The notes: a model not told the origin generated them from the sequence alone. Positions 33,712 through 43,649 are shown, numbered from the stretch's first letter. The stretch is DNA of 45,165 bases from an uncultured Ruminococcus sp. (GCA_902766745.1 CACXES010000025.1:1-45165), one strand, 5' to 3'. Translations and numbers: made by a program.

Positions 33712-34710
33712 ATGATAATTCACGAATTGAAAATAGGCGAACTGACGCTTGAAAACAATGTTCTGCTTGCCCCAATGGCAGGAGTGACCGACAGGGCGTT
33801 TCGTATAATTGCAAAGCCCTTCGGCCCGGCATTGATGTATACCGAAATGGTGTCCGGAAAGGGTCTGTATTACAAGAGCCGCAAGACGGCTGACCTTTTG
33901 GAATCGGAGGAGGATGAAGGCCCTGTTGCCGTTCAGATTTTCGGGCATGAGCCTGAGATTATGGCGCAGATTGCCGAAAAGGCTGCATCGTTTGGAGCGG
34001 TTATGATTGATATAAATATGGGCTGTCCTGCACCGAAGATTGTCGGAAACGGAGACGGCAGCGCCCTGATGAAGTCGCCGAAGCTTGCCGGAGAGGTTGT
34101 TGCGGCGGTCAGCAGTGCGACCTCTCTGCCGGTTACGGTAAAAATCCGTGCCGGGTGGGATGAGGATAGTGTAAATGCAACGGAGGTCGCTAAAATTGCC
34201 GAAGAAAACGGTGCGGCGGCCGTTGCCGTGCACGGCAGAACTCGGAAGCAGTTTTACAGCGGAGAGGCGGATTTGGATGTTATACGTGATGTCGTGAGGG
34301 CGGTCAGCATTCCTGTTGTTGGAAACGGCGATATTTGCGGCGGTAGGTCGGCGGCACGGATGCTTGAGTATACAGGCTGTGCCGGGATAATGGTCGGCAG
34401 GGCTGCGGAGGGGAATCCGTGGGTGTTCCGTGACATTTTGCATTATCTGTCCTCCGGAGAGGAGTGTAAGCCCCCGAATATGGAGGAGAGGCTCTCCGTT
34501 GCGCTTGCGCACTTTGAGCTTCTTCTGCGGTTTAAGGGTGAACGCCGGGGAGTTTTGGAGAGTAGGCGGCATATGTCGCATTATTTTAAGGGTGTGCGCG
34601 GCGGAGCGGTCTTGCGCGAGAGAATAAACAGAATCGATACACCCGAGGAGATGCGCAGCGTCTTAACGGAGTTCGGCGAGAATTATGATCAATACGGTGA
34701 GCAGCTTTAG
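33712..34710 (+). CDS. dusB: tRNA-dihydrouridine synthase (DusB type)
   Basis: A 332-residue FMN enzyme that reduces uridine to dihydrouridine in tRNA D-arms. The TIM-barrel start LLAPMAGVTDRAF, catalytic Cys105 in INMGCPAPKI, KIRAGWD, VHGRTRKQFYSGEAD and the phosphate-binding GNGDI and VGRAAEGNPW are all present. The C-terminal helical domain is complete. DusB is the most likely class from length and motifs. The ATG is at 33712, four bases after AGGT in the tandem repeat. proB follows after 42 bases. Confidence 0.93.
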   Translation: MIIHELKIGELTLENNVLLAPMAGVTDRAFRIIAKPFGPALMYTEMVSGKGLYYKSRKTADLLESEEDEGPVAVQIFGHEPEIMAQIAEKAASFGAVMIDINMGCPAPKIVGNGDGSALMKSPKLAGEVVAAVSSATSLPVTVKIRAGWDEDSVNATEVAKIAEENGAAAVAVHGRTRKQFYSGEADLDVIRDVVRAVSIPVVGNGDICGGRSAARMLEYTGCAGIMVGRAAEGNPWVFRDILHYLSSGEECKPPNMEERLSVALAHFELLLRFKGERRGVLESRRHMSHYFKGVRGGAVLRERINRIDTPEEMRSVLTEFGENYDQYGEQL

Positions 34711-34752
34711 CTGCTTTGCTTGATTAAACCATAGTGAAAGGATTTGAGATTT

Positions 34753-35541
34753 ATGTCAGGGGATAAAAAGAGGATTGTTGTCAAGGTCGGAACATCGACA
34801 CTGACACATGAGTCGGGAAAGATAAATTTAAGACGGATCGACGGCTTGGTGCGTGTCTTGTCGGATCTGATGAATATGGGTAACGAGATTATTTTGGTGT
34901 CGAGCGGTGCCATAGGCGTAGGCGTGGGTAAGCTCGGTCTGCCCGAAAAGCCCACTACTACACGGCAAAAACAGGCTCTTGCGGCAATCGGACAAGCAAG
35001 CCTTGTATCCATATACGAAAAGTTTTTTAAGGAATACGGCTACAACACGGGACAGGTGCTTCTGACTAAATTTGTGTTAGATGATGAGGGTAGGTATGAA
35101 AGTGCAAAAAATGCGTTTGAAACGATGCTGGACTTTGGGGTTATACCTATTGTAAATGAGAATGATGTCATATCCACATATGAGATTGAGTTCGGCGATA
35201 ACGACACCCTGTCGGCATATGTGGCAAGGCTTGTGGAGGCGGATTTGCTGGTAATCTTATCGGATATAAACGGGTTCTACAACGGAGATCCGAATGATCC
35301 GGAAGCACGTCTGATACCGGTGATTTATGAGATAAGCGATGAAATTCGTGCTTGTGCCGGCGGCGAAGGGACACGCCGTGGAACGGGCGGAATGGTAACA
35401 AAGCTGAATGCGGCGGAGCTGGTCGGAGAGTGCGGAATCGATATGGTGATCACAAACGGTTCCGAGCCTGAGAATTTATATAAAATTGCGGCGGGCGAAG
35501 GCGTTGGAACTCTGTTTTTGGGAAAGAGCCGTAAAAGCTGA
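34753..35541 (+). CDS. proB: Glutamate 5-kinase, short form without PUA domain
   Basis: A 262-residue amino-acid-kinase-fold enzyme for the first step of proline synthesis. Motifs: VVKVGTSTLT at the start, LVSSGAIGVGVGKLGL, VNENDVIS, FGDNDTLSAYVA, ILSDINGFYNGDP and GTGGMVTKL. Many bacterial ProB proteins are ~365 residues with a C-terminal PUA domain; here the protein stops after the kinase domain. proA, the usual next gene, is absent: a gene-free gap follows. ATG at 34753 has AAAGGA 10 bases upstream; a TTG at 34744 is less likely. Confidence 0.94.
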   Translation: MSGDKKRIVVKVGTSTLTHESGKINLRRIDGLVRVLSDLMNMGNEIILVSSGAIGVGVGKLGLPEKPTTTRQKQALAAIGQASLVSIYEKFFKEYGYNTGQVLLTKFVLDDEGRYESAKNAFETMLDFGVIPIVNENDVISTYEIEFGDNDTLSAYVARLVEADLLVILSDINGFYNGDPNDPEARLIPVIYEISDEIRACAGGEGTRRGTGGMVTKLNAAELVGECGIDMVITNGSEPENLYKIAAGEGVGTLFLGKSRKS

Positions 35542-35580
35542 TACATAAAACAATTATATTTTTATGAGCCTTTATGTATC
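35540..35580 (+). terminator. Inverted repeat after proB, possible terminator
   Basis: GATACATAAA (35540-35549) pairs perfectly with TTTATGTATC (35571-35580) around a 21-base loop. AT-rich with no strong U-run, so it would be a weak terminator. Confidence 0.4.
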
Positions 35581-35644
35581 ATAAAAATCTTATACCGCCA
35601 ATTATATATTGACGTTTCTTTGTTTTTTGTGTTACAAAATTTAT

Positions 35645-35718
35645 AGAAAATCAAAATTCATTTCGATATTTGTTTTTTACGCCAAAAAACATTATAGCAC
35701 ATTGAATTTTGATTTTCT
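35645..35718. repeat. 16-bp perfect inverted repeat in the proB-lon gap
   Basis: AGAAAATCAAAATTCA at 35645-35660 is the exact reverse complement of 35703-35718. A short GTTTTTT/AAAAAAC hairpin lies between (near 35672-35690). The whole gap 35581-35946 is AT-rich and has no ORF I can support, no tRNA and no recognisable insertion sequence. GC skew changes sign across it. Confidence 0.6.
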
Positions 35719-35946
35719 GTTTTTTGGTTCACATTTATTATATCAACACATTTTTATATTTTGAATGTTTTTCAATTTATGATAACTTTTATTTTACAGA
35801 CAACTTTAATTTCAATGAAAGCATAATATACGGAATATAATAAAATTCGATCGACCTTCGAACTGTTATTTTCATATAAGACAAAGCCTTTCCGCCGAAT
35901 TTTTTTGCTTTTTTCTCCAATTTGCTTATATTCTTATCAAAAAGAC

Positions 35947-35975
35947 TTGATATTTATCGGTTTTAATAGTATAAT
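35947..35975 (+). promoter_or_regulatory. Sigma-A-type promoter for lon
   Basis: TTGATA (35947-35952), a 17-base spacer and TATAAT (35970-35975), 57 bases before lon. No CIRCE or CtsR-type heat-shock operator is seen nearby. Confidence 0.75.
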
Positions 35976-36032
35976 ATTAGAATGTGATAATTGCAGCTCA
36001 ATCAAGATGATAAAAGGAATGATTTTTAAAAT

Positions 36033-38435
36033 ATGCGAAAAGTAAGATATACACTGCCTCTTATTCCCCTTCGCGGAATATCCGTATTTCCGGGGATGAT
36101 ACTTCATTTTGATGTAGGCAGACCTCAGTCAATAACGGCGGTCAAGCAGGCAATGAAAGCTGATAAAACCGTTTTTCTGTGCTATCAGAACGATATATCG
36201 ATAAACGACCCCGACCGCAGTGATCTGGCAGATACGGGTACCATTGCCGAGATTCATCAAACCTTGAATTTACCCGACGGAAATGTACGAATTTTGGTTG
36301 AGGGTCTGCACCGAGGCAGAATAACAAGATATACAGAGGCGGAAAATTACACCTTGGTAAACGCTGTACGTCTTTCGGATACAGAACCCGAAAACGGTAT
36401 GGAGACGGCAGCCCTGATGCGCCGTGCAATGCACCTTGTCGAGGACTTCATGGAAATATACGAACGTATTCCGACCGATGTTATTACCTCGTTGCTTTCG
36501 ATCGACAACCCCGGAGAGCTTGCTGACGTAATTGCGTCAAACTTTCCGCTGAAACCCGACGACAAGCAGCTTGTTCTTGATGAACTTAATGTCAGCCGTC
36601 GTCTGGAGCTTTTGAACTCCTGCCTATCCGCAGAGCTTGAAGTTTTGGCTATTGAAAAGGATATAACCGAAAAGGCTCAGGAGAATATGAACAGAGGCAA
36701 CCATGAATATTTGCTCCGTGAAAAGCTTAAGGCAATACACGAGGAGCTCGGCGATGATAACGATATTGAAATTGATATTAAAAAATATAAAAAGAACCTC
36801 GAAGGACGCAAACTTCCGGAGGCCGTATCCGAAAAGCTCGGCGAGGAGCTTGAGCGTCTTCGCCGCACAAATATAAATTCTCAGGAATACGGCGTTATAC
36901 AAAATTATATCGAAACGGTTATCGCCCTCCCCTGGGAGATACGCACAACCGACAATACCGACATTGCCCGTGCCGCAAAGATTCTTGAACGTGACCACTT
37001 TGGTTTGACAAAGGTTAAGGACAGGATTCTTGAATACATTGCCGTCCGTTCTCTCGGCGGCGCACCCAAGAGCAACATAATCTGTCTTGTCGGCCCTCCG
37101 GGAACGGGAAAAACGTCCATCGTAAAGGCTCTTGCAGAGGCTCTCAACCGCAAATATGTGCGAGTCAGCCTCGGCGGCATCAAAAACGAAGCCGAAATAC
37201 GAGGACATAGGAAAACCTATGTCGGGGCAATGCCCGGGCGCATTATTGATGCGGTGAAGAACGCCGGTTCCTCGAACCCGCTGATTTTGTTTGACGAAAT
37301 CGACAAGATGTCAAGCGATGCCTTTGGAGATCCTGCCTCGGCAATGCTTGAGGTTCTCGACCCGGAACAGAACAGGAATTTCAGGGATCATTTTCTTGAG
37401 CTTCCCTTTGATTTGTCGGACACAATATTTGTCACCACTGCTAACAGCCTTGAAACCGTTCCTGCGCCCTTGCTCGACCGCATGGATGTAATCGAAGTCG
37501 AGGGCTACACCCCCGACGAAAAGGCGGTGATAGCAAAAAAATATCTCATGCCGAAGCAGCGTCATCAGCACGGACTTACGGCGTCTCAGCTGAAATTTAC
37601 CGCATCCTCATATTCCGCCATTATCGACGGATACACGAGAGAGTCCGGTGTGCGTGAGCTTGAGCATCAGATTGCCGCTGTTTGCCGCAAGACAGCAAGG
37701 CGCATTGCCGCAGGTGAAGCCGATAGTGTTTCCGTTACCGCCGCAAGCTTAAAATCCATTCTCGGCACGCCTCGCTATCACAGAGACAGGCTGTCTGCGG
37801 AGGATAAAATCGGCGCCGTTGTAGGGCTTGCCTGGACAAGTGCGGGCGGTGATACCCTTGATATAGAAGTGAACGTCATGCCGGGAAACGGTAAGCTTGA
37901 GCTGACCGGAAACCTCGGCGACGTTATGAAGGAGTCGGCAAGGGCTGCGCTGAGCTATGTCCGCGCAAATGCTTATAAGCTCGGAATCATGGACGATTTT
38001 TACAAGTCGGAGGACATACATATCCATGTGCCCGAGGGTGCTGTGCCCAAAGACGGACCGTCTGCCGGAATCACAATGACAACCGCCCTTGTTTCGGCTC
38101 TGCTCGGAATTCCCGTACGTCACGACATCGCCATGACCGGAGAGGTCACGCTGCGCGGAACCGTGCTTCCCATCGGCGGCCTTAAGGAGAAGACTCTTGC
38201 AGCACTCAGATTCGGGGTCAAAAAGGTAATTATTCCGTATGAAAATAAGTGCGACTACGATGAGCTTCCTGCGGTCGTTAAGGACAACATGGAATTTGTG
38301 TTTGCAAAGGATATGAACACCGTTCTTCATCATTCGCTGCTCGGCGGCGTACATAAAAAAACAGCCGTAAACGCACGGTATGTTAATATCCCGGAGCATT
38401 GCGGCACTGCTGTGACAGCCTCCGAGGTAAACTGA
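36033..38435 (+). CDS. lon: ATP-dependent protease Lon (LonA)
   Basis: An 800-residue cytoplasmic AAA+ serine protease that degrades misfolded and regulatory proteins. It has the N-terminal substrate-binding domain (about 1-200), a coiled-coil region, the AAA+ module with Walker A GPPGTGKT (about 353-360) and Walker [11 protein letters not shown], and the protease domain. The catalytic dyad is Ser677 (KDGPSAG) and Lys718 (GGLKEK). It is slightly longer than Bacillus LonA because of a C-terminal tail. AAAGGA lies 14 bases before the ATG, a long spacing; no better start is seen. The coding strand here is C-rich, unlike the genes to the left. engB follows, as in Bacillus. Confidence 0.97.
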   Translation: MRKVRYTLPLIPLRGISVFPGMILHFDVGRPQSITAVKQAMKADKTVFLCYQNDISINDPDRSDLADTGTIAEIHQTLNLPDGNVRILVEGLHRGRITRYTEAENYTLVNAVRLSDTEPENGMETAALMRRAMHLVEDFMEIYERIPTDVITSLLSIDNPGELADVIASNFPLKPDDKQLVLDELNVSRRLELLNSCLSAELEVLAIEKDITEKAQENMNRGNHEYLLREKLKAIHEELGDDNDIEIDIKKYKKNLEGRKLPEAVSEKLGEELERLRRTNINSQEYGVIQNYIETVIALPWEIRTTDNTDIARAAKILERDHFGLTKVKDRILEYIAVRSLGGAPKSNIICLVGPPGTGKTSIVKALAEALNRKYVRVSLGGIKNEAEIRGHRKTYVGAMPGRIIDAVKNAGSSNPLILFDEIDKMSSDAFGDPASAMLEVLDPEQNRNFRDHFLELPFDLSDTIFVTTANSLETVPAPLLDRMDVIEVEGYTPDEKAVIAKKYLMPKQRHQHGLTASQLKFTASSYSAIIDGYTRESGVRELEHQIAAVCRKTARRIAAGEADSVSVTAASLKSILGTPRYHRDRLSAEDKIGAVVGLAWTSAGGDTLDIEVNVMPGNGKLELTGNLGDVMKESARAALSYVRANAYKLGIMDDFYKSEDIHIHVPEGAVPKDGPSAGITMTTALVSALLGIPVRHDIAMTGEVTLRGTVLPIGGLKEKTLAALRFGVKKVIIPYENKCDYDELPAVVKDNMEFVFAKDMNTVLHHSLLGGVHKKTAVNARYVNIPEHCGTAVTASEVN

Positions 38436-38473
38436 TTTAATAACTCAAAGAATAGATAAAGAGGTGATTATCC

Positions 38474-39070
38474 GTGGATTATATTGACGCAAGCCTGCTT
38501 GCCACAGCCGTAAGACCCGACCAGTATCCGGACACATTTGTTCCCGAGGTTGCCTTTGTCGGCCGCTCAAACGTGGGGAAGTCCTCACTTATAAACTGTC
38601 TTACCAACCGTGCAAAGCTGGCACGGACAAGCAGCTCTCCCGGAAAGACGGCAACTATAAATTTCTACAATATAAAAGATGTATATCGTCTTGTTGACCT
38701 GCCCGGATACGGCTATGCCAAGGTCTCGAAGGCGGAACAGGCAAAGTGGGCGGACATGATAGAAACATATCTCAAAAACAGATATAACCTCACTGCGGTA
38801 ATACAGCTTGTTGATTCAAGACACAAGCCGACACACGATGACATCACCATGATGGAGTGGATACGAAGCTTCGGCTATCGCCCCGTTGTTGTTGCCACAA
38901 AGCTTGACAAGCTAAAAAAATCGCAGATAGAATCAAATCTTACGCTAATATACAACACACTGCGGCTCGATGACGAGAGCATCCTCTTTCCGTTCTCCGC
39001 CGAAACCCGAAGCGGAAAGGATGAGATAATGTCCTTCATCGAAGACATCTGTCTCGGCGGCAGCAGGTAA
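38474..39070 (+). CDS. engB: Ribosome biogenesis GTP-binding protein EngB/YsxC
   Basis: A 198-residue TRAFAC GTPase needed for assembly of the large ribosomal subunit. G1 is GRSNVGKSS (30-38), G3 DLPGYGYAK, G4 TKLD and a G5-like FSAETRSG. The start is GTG at 38474, with AGAGGTGAT just upstream. The lon-engB order is conserved in many Firmicutes, supporting the assignment; 38 bases separate them. Confidence 0.96.
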   Translation: MDYIDASLLATAVRPDQYPDTFVPEVAFVGRSNVGKSSLINCLTNRAKLARTSSSPGKTATINFYNIKDVYRLVDLPGYGYAKVSKAEQAKWADMIETYLKNRYNLTAVIQLVDSRHKPTHDDITMMEWIRSFGYRPVVVATKLDKLKKSQIESNLTLIYNTLRLDDESILFPFSAETRSGKDEIMSFIEDICLGGSR

Positions 39071-39094
39071 TTAATAAAAAAGGAGTAAACAGTC

Positions 39095-40348
39095 ATGATA
39101 AACAAACCGAGAGGCACCGAGGATATTTTGCCGTCGGACAGCCCTCTGTGGAGAAAAATTGAACAGACGGCGCACTCGGTCTGCGCCGAATTCGGATTTA
39201 AGGAAATACGCACGCCCGTCTTTGAGGACACCTCGCTGTTTCAGCGGGGCGTGGGCGATACAACCGATGTAGTACAGAAGGAAATGTATACCTTCGAGGA
39301 TAAGGGCGGCAGAAGTATTACGCTTCGGCCGGAGGGCACTGCCTCGCTGGTTCGCAGCTTTATAGAAAACTCACTCTATGCGAACCCCCAGCCCACAAAG
39401 CTCTACTATTTAATATCCTGCTACCGCTACGAAAAGCCGCAGTCGGGCAGACTGCGGGAGTTCCACCAGTTCGGTATCGAATGCTTCGGCGGAACCTCCG
39501 ATGCTGCGGATGCGGAAATAATCACGCTTGCCCTGACGTTTTTCAAGCGGCTCGGCGTTAAGGATTTAAAGCTTAATCTCAACAGTATAGGCTGTCCTGT
39601 CTGCAAAAAAGCGTATAACGAGAAGCTCAAGGCATATTTCGAAAAATATCGGGACAAGCTCTGCGAAACCTGTCTGACACGCCTTGATAAAAACCCGATG
39701 CGCATTATCGACTGTAAGTCGGAGATATGCTCGGAAATTGCCAAAGACGCACCGAGAATGATCGACAACCTCTGTGATGACTGCAAGGCTCACTTTGAAA
39801 ATACGAAAAAATATCTGGATGCGCTTGACATAGAATACACCGTAAATCCAAACATTGTCAGAGGTCTTGACTATTACACCAGAACGGTGTTTGAAATCAC
39901 ATCCGACGCACTCGGAGCGCAGTCTACGGTTTGCGGCGGCGGAAGATACAACGGTCTTGTTGAGGAGCTTGGCGGCAAGCCGACCGAGGGTATAGGCTTT
40001 GCCGCAGGGCTTGAGCGCCTTGTCATGATTATGAAGGCTCAGGGGCTCTGCGATACCGAAGATTTACGCCCCGATATATTTATCGCCGCAATCGGGGATG
40101 CCGCTGATTTGACCGCACAAAAGCTGGTCTATGACCTGCGCTCAATGGGATATAAAGCCGAGCGTGACCTGTGCGGCAGAAGCGTCAAGGCACAAATGAA
40201 GTATGCAAACAAGCTAAACTCCGCATTCAGCCTCGTATTAGGTGATGATGAAATCAAAAACAACAGTGCGGAGCTTAAAAATATGTCTGACGGCGAGTCT
40301 GTCTCTGTCGCACTTTCGGCAGATGAAATCTCGTCTCACATCAGATAA
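39095..40348 (+). CDS. hisS: Histidyl-tRNA synthetase
   Basis: A 417-residue class II synthetase. Motif 1 region (RGTEDILPSDSPLWRKIE), motif 2 with TLRPEGTASLVRS and RYEKPQSGRLREFHQFGIE, the histidine-specific RGLDYYTRTVFE and motif 3 GGGRYNGLVEELGG...GIGFAAGLERL are all visible. The C-terminal anticodon-binding domain is complete. It is followed 17 bases later by aspS, the usual Firmicutes pair. GGAG precedes the ATG by nine bases. Confidence 0.97.
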   Translation: MINKPRGTEDILPSDSPLWRKIEQTAHSVCAEFGFKEIRTPVFEDTSLFQRGVGDTTDVVQKEMYTFEDKGGRSITLRPEGTASLVRSFIENSLYANPQPTKLYYLISCYRYEKPQSGRLREFHQFGIECFGGTSDAADAEIITLALTFFKRLGVKDLKLNLNSIGCPVCKKAYNEKLKAYFEKYRDKLCETCLTRLDKNPMRIIDCKSEICSEIAKDAPRMIDNLCDDCKAHFENTKKYLDALDIEYTVNPNIVRGLDYYTRTVFEITSDALGAQSTVCGGGRYNGLVEELGGKPTEGIGFAAGLERLVMIMKAQGLCDTEDLRPDIFIAAIGDAADLTAQKLVYDLRSMGYKAERDLCGRSVKAQMKYANKLNSAFSLVLGDDEIKNNSAELKNMSDGESVSVALSADEISSHIR

Positions 40349-40365
40349 ACGGAGGTAAATAACAA

Positions 40366-42189
40366 ATGGAATTTGAAACTATGGAAGGGCTCAAGCGCAC
40401 CCATATGTGCGGAACGCTGCGCCGCGAAAACGCAGGCGAAAGTGTTGTTTTGTGCGGCTGGGTCGCAAGAAACCGTAAGCTCGGCGGACTGGATTTTGTT
40501 ACGCTTCGCGACAGGAGCGGAATTATCCAGCTTTCGTTTAACGATGAAACCGATCCCGCCGTATTTGAAAAGGCATCCGCTCTCAAGAGCGAGTACGTCA
40601 TTGCCGCAGTGGGCACTGTGGCACTTCGCACCGAAAAAAACATAAACCCGGATATGGAAACCGGCGAAATCGAGGTTCTTGTCTCCGAGCTTCGCGTACT
40701 CAACAGCTCCGAAACACCGCCGTTTTACATTGAAGAGGAAATCGATACAAATGACGCACTCCGTCTTAAATACAGATATCTGGATATCAGACGTCCGGAT
40801 ATGCAGCGTAATCTCATGATGCGCCATAAGATAACTAAGGTTGCACGTGACTATTTTGACGAAAACGGCTTTCTCGAGATAGAAACGCCAATGCTGACAA
40901 AGAGTACCCCTGAGGGTGCAAGAGATTATCTTGTACCCAGCCGTGTTCACCCGGGTAATTTTTACGCTCTGCCCCAGTCGCCCCAGCAGTATAAGCAGCT
41001 GCTTATGCTCGGCGGCTATGACAGATATTTTCAGGTGGCACGCTGCTTCCGTGATGAGGATTTGAGAGCCGACCGTCAGCCCGAGTTTACTCAGCTTGAC
41101 ATGGAGCTGTCCTTTATCGACATAGACACAATTATAGAGCTCAACGAGGGCTTTTTAAAGCGTGTATTTAAAGAGGTTCTAAACCTTGACATAGAAACGC
41201 CGTTCCTCCGCCTTCCCTACTGCGAAGCAATGGACCGTTTCGGCTCCGACAAGCCGGATGTGAGATTCGGCATGGAATTTGTCAATATTTCCGATGAGGT
41301 TCGGGACTGCGGCTTTAAGGTATTTTCCGACGCAGTTCAAAACGGCGGCAGTGTCCGCTGTATCGTTGCAGAGGGCTTGGGAGATAAGCTGACGAGAAAG
41401 ACTCTTGACACCCTTGCCGAGTATGTAAAGACCTACCGCGCAAAGGGCATGGCGTGGATTGTCGTTGAGGAAAACGGTCTGCGCTCTCAGATTACCAAAT
41501 TCTTAAGCGAGGACACGGTGAATGCCGTTCTCGCAAAGACCGGAGCCAAGGCAGGCGACGGAATACTGATTATTGCCGACAAGGACGAGGTAGTATTTGA
41601 CGCACTTGGAAATTTAAGGCTCGAGGTTGCGAGAAGATTTGACCTTATCGACAAGGACAAATTCAGCTTCCTTTGGGTTACGGAATTCCCTCTCCTTGAA
41701 TACTCCGAGGAGGAAGACAGGTATGTTGCGAAGCACCATCCCTTTACTCACCCGGTTGATGAGGATATCGACAAGTTAGACACCGACCCGGCATCCGTCC
41801 GCGCAAAGGCATACGACATCATATTAAACGGCAGCGAAATCGGCGGCGGAAGCCTGCGTATCTTCAACGCCGGCCTCCAGGAGAAAATGTTTTCCGCTTT
41901 GGGCTTCACCCATGAGGAAGCGTGGGAGCGCTTCGGCTACCTCATGCAGGCGTTCAAGTACGGAACACCGCCCCACGGAGGACTTGCATACGGTCTCGAC
42001 AGACTGGCTATGATAATGGCAGGCTGTGACTCAATCCGCGATGTCATTGCATTCCCCAAGGTACAGAATGCATCGGAGCTTATGATGCACTCACCGGACG
42101 TTGTTGATCAGAAGCAGCTTGATGATTTGTGCATTGCCGTTACAAAAATCGAAAAAAACAACGACGATGTCGAGGATACCGAGGAATAA
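40366..42189 (+). CDS. aspS: Aspartyl-tRNA synthetase (bacterial type)
   Basis: A 607-residue class II synthetase: N-terminal OB-fold anticodon domain (about 1-110), catalytic core with LRYRYLDIRRP, TPEGARDYLVPSR, the QSPQQYKQLLM region, FRDEDLRADRQPEFTQLD, and motif 3 GGLAYGLDRL. The bacterial GAD insertion domain lies between about 300 and 425. Whether it is discriminating (Asp only) or also charges tRNA-Asn cannot be decided by eye; gatCAB genes are not in the window. GGAGG precedes the ATG. Confidence 0.97.
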   Translation: MEFETMEGLKRTHMCGTLRRENAGESVVLCGWVARNRKLGGLDFVTLRDRSGIIQLSFNDETDPAVFEKASALKSEYVIAAVGTVALRTEKNINPDMETGEIEVLVSELRVLNSSETPPFYIEEEIDTNDALRLKYRYLDIRRPDMQRNLMMRHKITKVARDYFDENGFLEIETPMLTKSTPEGARDYLVPSRVHPGNFYALPQSPQQYKQLLMLGGYDRYFQVARCFRDEDLRADRQPEFTQLDMELSFIDIDTIIELNEGFLKRVFKEVLNLDIETPFLRLPYCEAMDRFGSDKPDVRFGMEFVNISDEVRDCGFKVFSDAVQNGGSVRCIVAEGLGDKLTRKTLDTLAEYVKTYRAKGMAWIVVEENGLRSQITKFLSEDTVNAVLAKTGAKAGDGILIIADKDEVVFDALGNLRLEVARRFDLIDKDKFSFLWVTEFPLLEYSEEEDRYVAKHHPFTHPVDEDIDKLDTDPASVRAKAYDIILNGSEIGGGSLRIFNAGLQEKMFSALGFTHEEAWERFGYLMQAFKYGTPPHGGLAYGLDRLAMIMAGCDSIRDVIAFPKVQNASELMMHSPDVVDQKQLDDLCIAVTKIEKNNDDVEDTEE

Positions 42190-42210
42190 TTTTGAAAGGA
42201 CAGGGAATTT

Positions 42211-43434
42211 ATGAAAAATGTATTTGATACCTTAAAAGAGAGAGGGCTTATCGCCCAAACCACCCACGAGGACGAAATACGAAAAATCCTCGGTGAAAAG
42301 AAGATAACGTTTTATATTGGCTTTGACCCCACTGCCGACAGTCTGCATATCGGACATTTTATGCAGCTTGTCGTTATGAAGCATATGCAAAACGCAGGTC
42401 ACCGTCCGATTATTCTGCTCGGCGGCGGCACGACCATGGTCGGCGACCCGACCGGTAAGTCGGATATGCGTCCGATGATTACTCAGGATATTATCCGTCA
42501 CAACGCCGAAAACTTCAAAAAACAGATGTCAAAGTTCATTGACTTCAGCGACGGCAAGGCGCTTATGGTCAACAATGCCGACTGGCTTCTCGATTTAAAC
42601 TACGTTGACTTCCTGCGTGAAATTGGCGTGCACTTCTCTGTAAACAGAATGCTGACAGCCGAGTGCTTTAAAACCCGTATGGAAAAGGGACTTACCTTCC
42701 TTGAGTTCAACTATATGCTCATGCAGGGCTATGATTTCTACAAGCTCAATAAGGATTACGACTGCCTTATGGAATTCGGCGGCGACGACCAGTGGTCAAA
42801 TATTCTGGGCGGAATTGAGCTGATTCGGCGTAAGGAGGGCAAGCAGGCATACGGCATGACCTTTACCCTTTTAACCACATCAGAGGGCAAAAAAATGGGG
42901 AAAACCGAAAAGGGTGCGCTGTGGCTTGACCCCGAAAAGGTTTCACCCTACGAATTCTATCAGTATTGGAGAAACGTAGATGATAAGGACGTAATTCGCC
43001 TTTTGAAGCTCGTAACCTTCCTGCCCATGGAGGAGATTGCCGAATACGAAAAATTAGAAGGTCAGGAGCTTAACAAGGCAAAGTGCCGCTTGGCATATGA
43101 GGTCACTAAAATGGTTCACGGCGAGGAAGAGGCTAAGCGTGCCAATGATGCGGCAACCTCCATATTCTCCGGCGGCGGCACTTCAAATATGCCCTCACAG
43201 GCAATTGAAAAATCGGCGATTGCCGATGGCATAAATGTCCTCGATCTGTTAGTTGCCGTTAAGCTTTGCCCGTCAAAGAGCGAGGCACGCAGGCTTGTTC
43301 AGCAAAACGGCCTTTCGATAAACGGCGAAAAGGTAACCGCTGTTGACGCTGAGGTAACAGCAGAAATGTTCAAAGATAACGAAATGGTTATAAAAAAAGG
43401 GAAAAAGACGTTTTTAAAGCTTATTTTGGAGTAG
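42211..43434 (+). CDS. tyrS: Tyrosyl-tRNA synthetase
   Basis: A 407-residue class I synthetase. The HIGH motif is HIGH (46-49) after GFDPTADSL, and the KMSKS-type loop is KMGKT (228-232). The C-terminal S4 RNA-binding domain (about 340-407) ends [10 protein letters not shown]. The longer TyrZ-like form (~400 residues) with KMGKT is common in Clostridia. No T-box leader precedes it: it starts 21 bases after aspS and belongs to the lon-engB-hisS-aspS-tyrS run. Confidence 0.96.
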   Translation: MKNVFDTLKERGLIAQTTHEDEIRKILGEKKITFYIGFDPTADSLHIGHFMQLVVMKHMQNAGHRPIILLGGGTTMVGDPTGKSDMRPMITQDIIRHNAENFKKQMSKFIDFSDGKALMVNNADWLLDLNYVDFLREIGVHFSVNRMLTAECFKTRMEKGLTFLEFNYMLMQGYDFYKLNKDYDCLMEFGGDDQWSNILGGIELIRRKEGKQAYGMTFTLLTTSEGKKMGKTEKGALWLDPEKVSPYEFYQYWRNVDDKDVIRLLKLVTFLPMEEIAEYEKLEGQELNKAKCRLAYEVTKMVHGEEEAKRANDAATSIFSGGGTSNMPSQAIEKSAIADGINVLDLLVAVKLCPSKSEARRLVQQNGLSINGEKVTAVDAEVTAEMFKDNEMVIKKGKKTFLKLILE

Positions 43435-43454
43435 GTGTGTATGCATTAAAATAA

Positions 43455-43477
43455 TTTTTGTTGAATTTCAACAAAAA
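43455..43477 (+). terminator. Hairpin after tyrS, probable terminator
   Basis: TTTTTGTTGA (43455-43464) pairs with TCAACAAAAA (43468-43477) around a three-base loop, 20 bases after the tyrS stop; a T-rich stretch follows. Confidence 0.45.
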
Positions 43478-43516
43478 ATCTTGTATATTTTTTTATGAAT
43501 TAGAGGCAAATTAGTG

Positions 43517-43545
43517 TTGAAAATTTTATAAAAATAGTGTATTAT
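43517..43545 (+). promoter_or_regulatory. Sigma-A-type promoter for a small RNA
   Basis: TTGAAA (43517-43522), a 17-base spacer and TATTAT (43540-43545). The only thing downstream before a strong terminator is the ~98-base segment 43552-43649. Confidence 0.55.
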
Positions 43546-43551
43546 ATATGT

Positions 43552-43649
43552 ATACCACAATTAACTAACACTCTTTTTTTCATTTCCCCCGTGTAAGATA
43601 TATGTCTTATACGGAACTCTCGCCCGAGACAATGACTCGGGCTTTTTTT
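43552..43649 (+). ncRNA. Candidate small RNA (~98 nt)
   Basis: The segment begins about seven bases after a -10 box and ends at a strong intrinsic terminator. It contains an unpaired pyrimidine tract (CTCTTTTTTTCATTTCCCCC, 43571-43590) and a 10-bp hairpin with one G-U pair (43589-43598 with 43605-43614). The terminator stem 43622-43642 follows. No start codon plus Shine-Dalgarno is seen. The C-rich single-stranded run could pair with G-rich ribosome-binding sites, as in many regulatory RNAs. It belongs to no family I recognise. Confidence 0.45.
43622..43649 (+). terminator. Strong intrinsic terminator
   Basis: GCCCGAG (43622-43628) pairs with CTCGGGC (43636-43642), followed by seven T. Confidence 0.9.

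Noticed and set aside
35815-35850. Possible dif-like site (CATAATATACGGAATATAAT) near the skew change
   Set aside because: Only the CATAA half resembles a Xer arm; the other arm matches about 3 of 11 positions of the Firmicutes consensus as I remember it.
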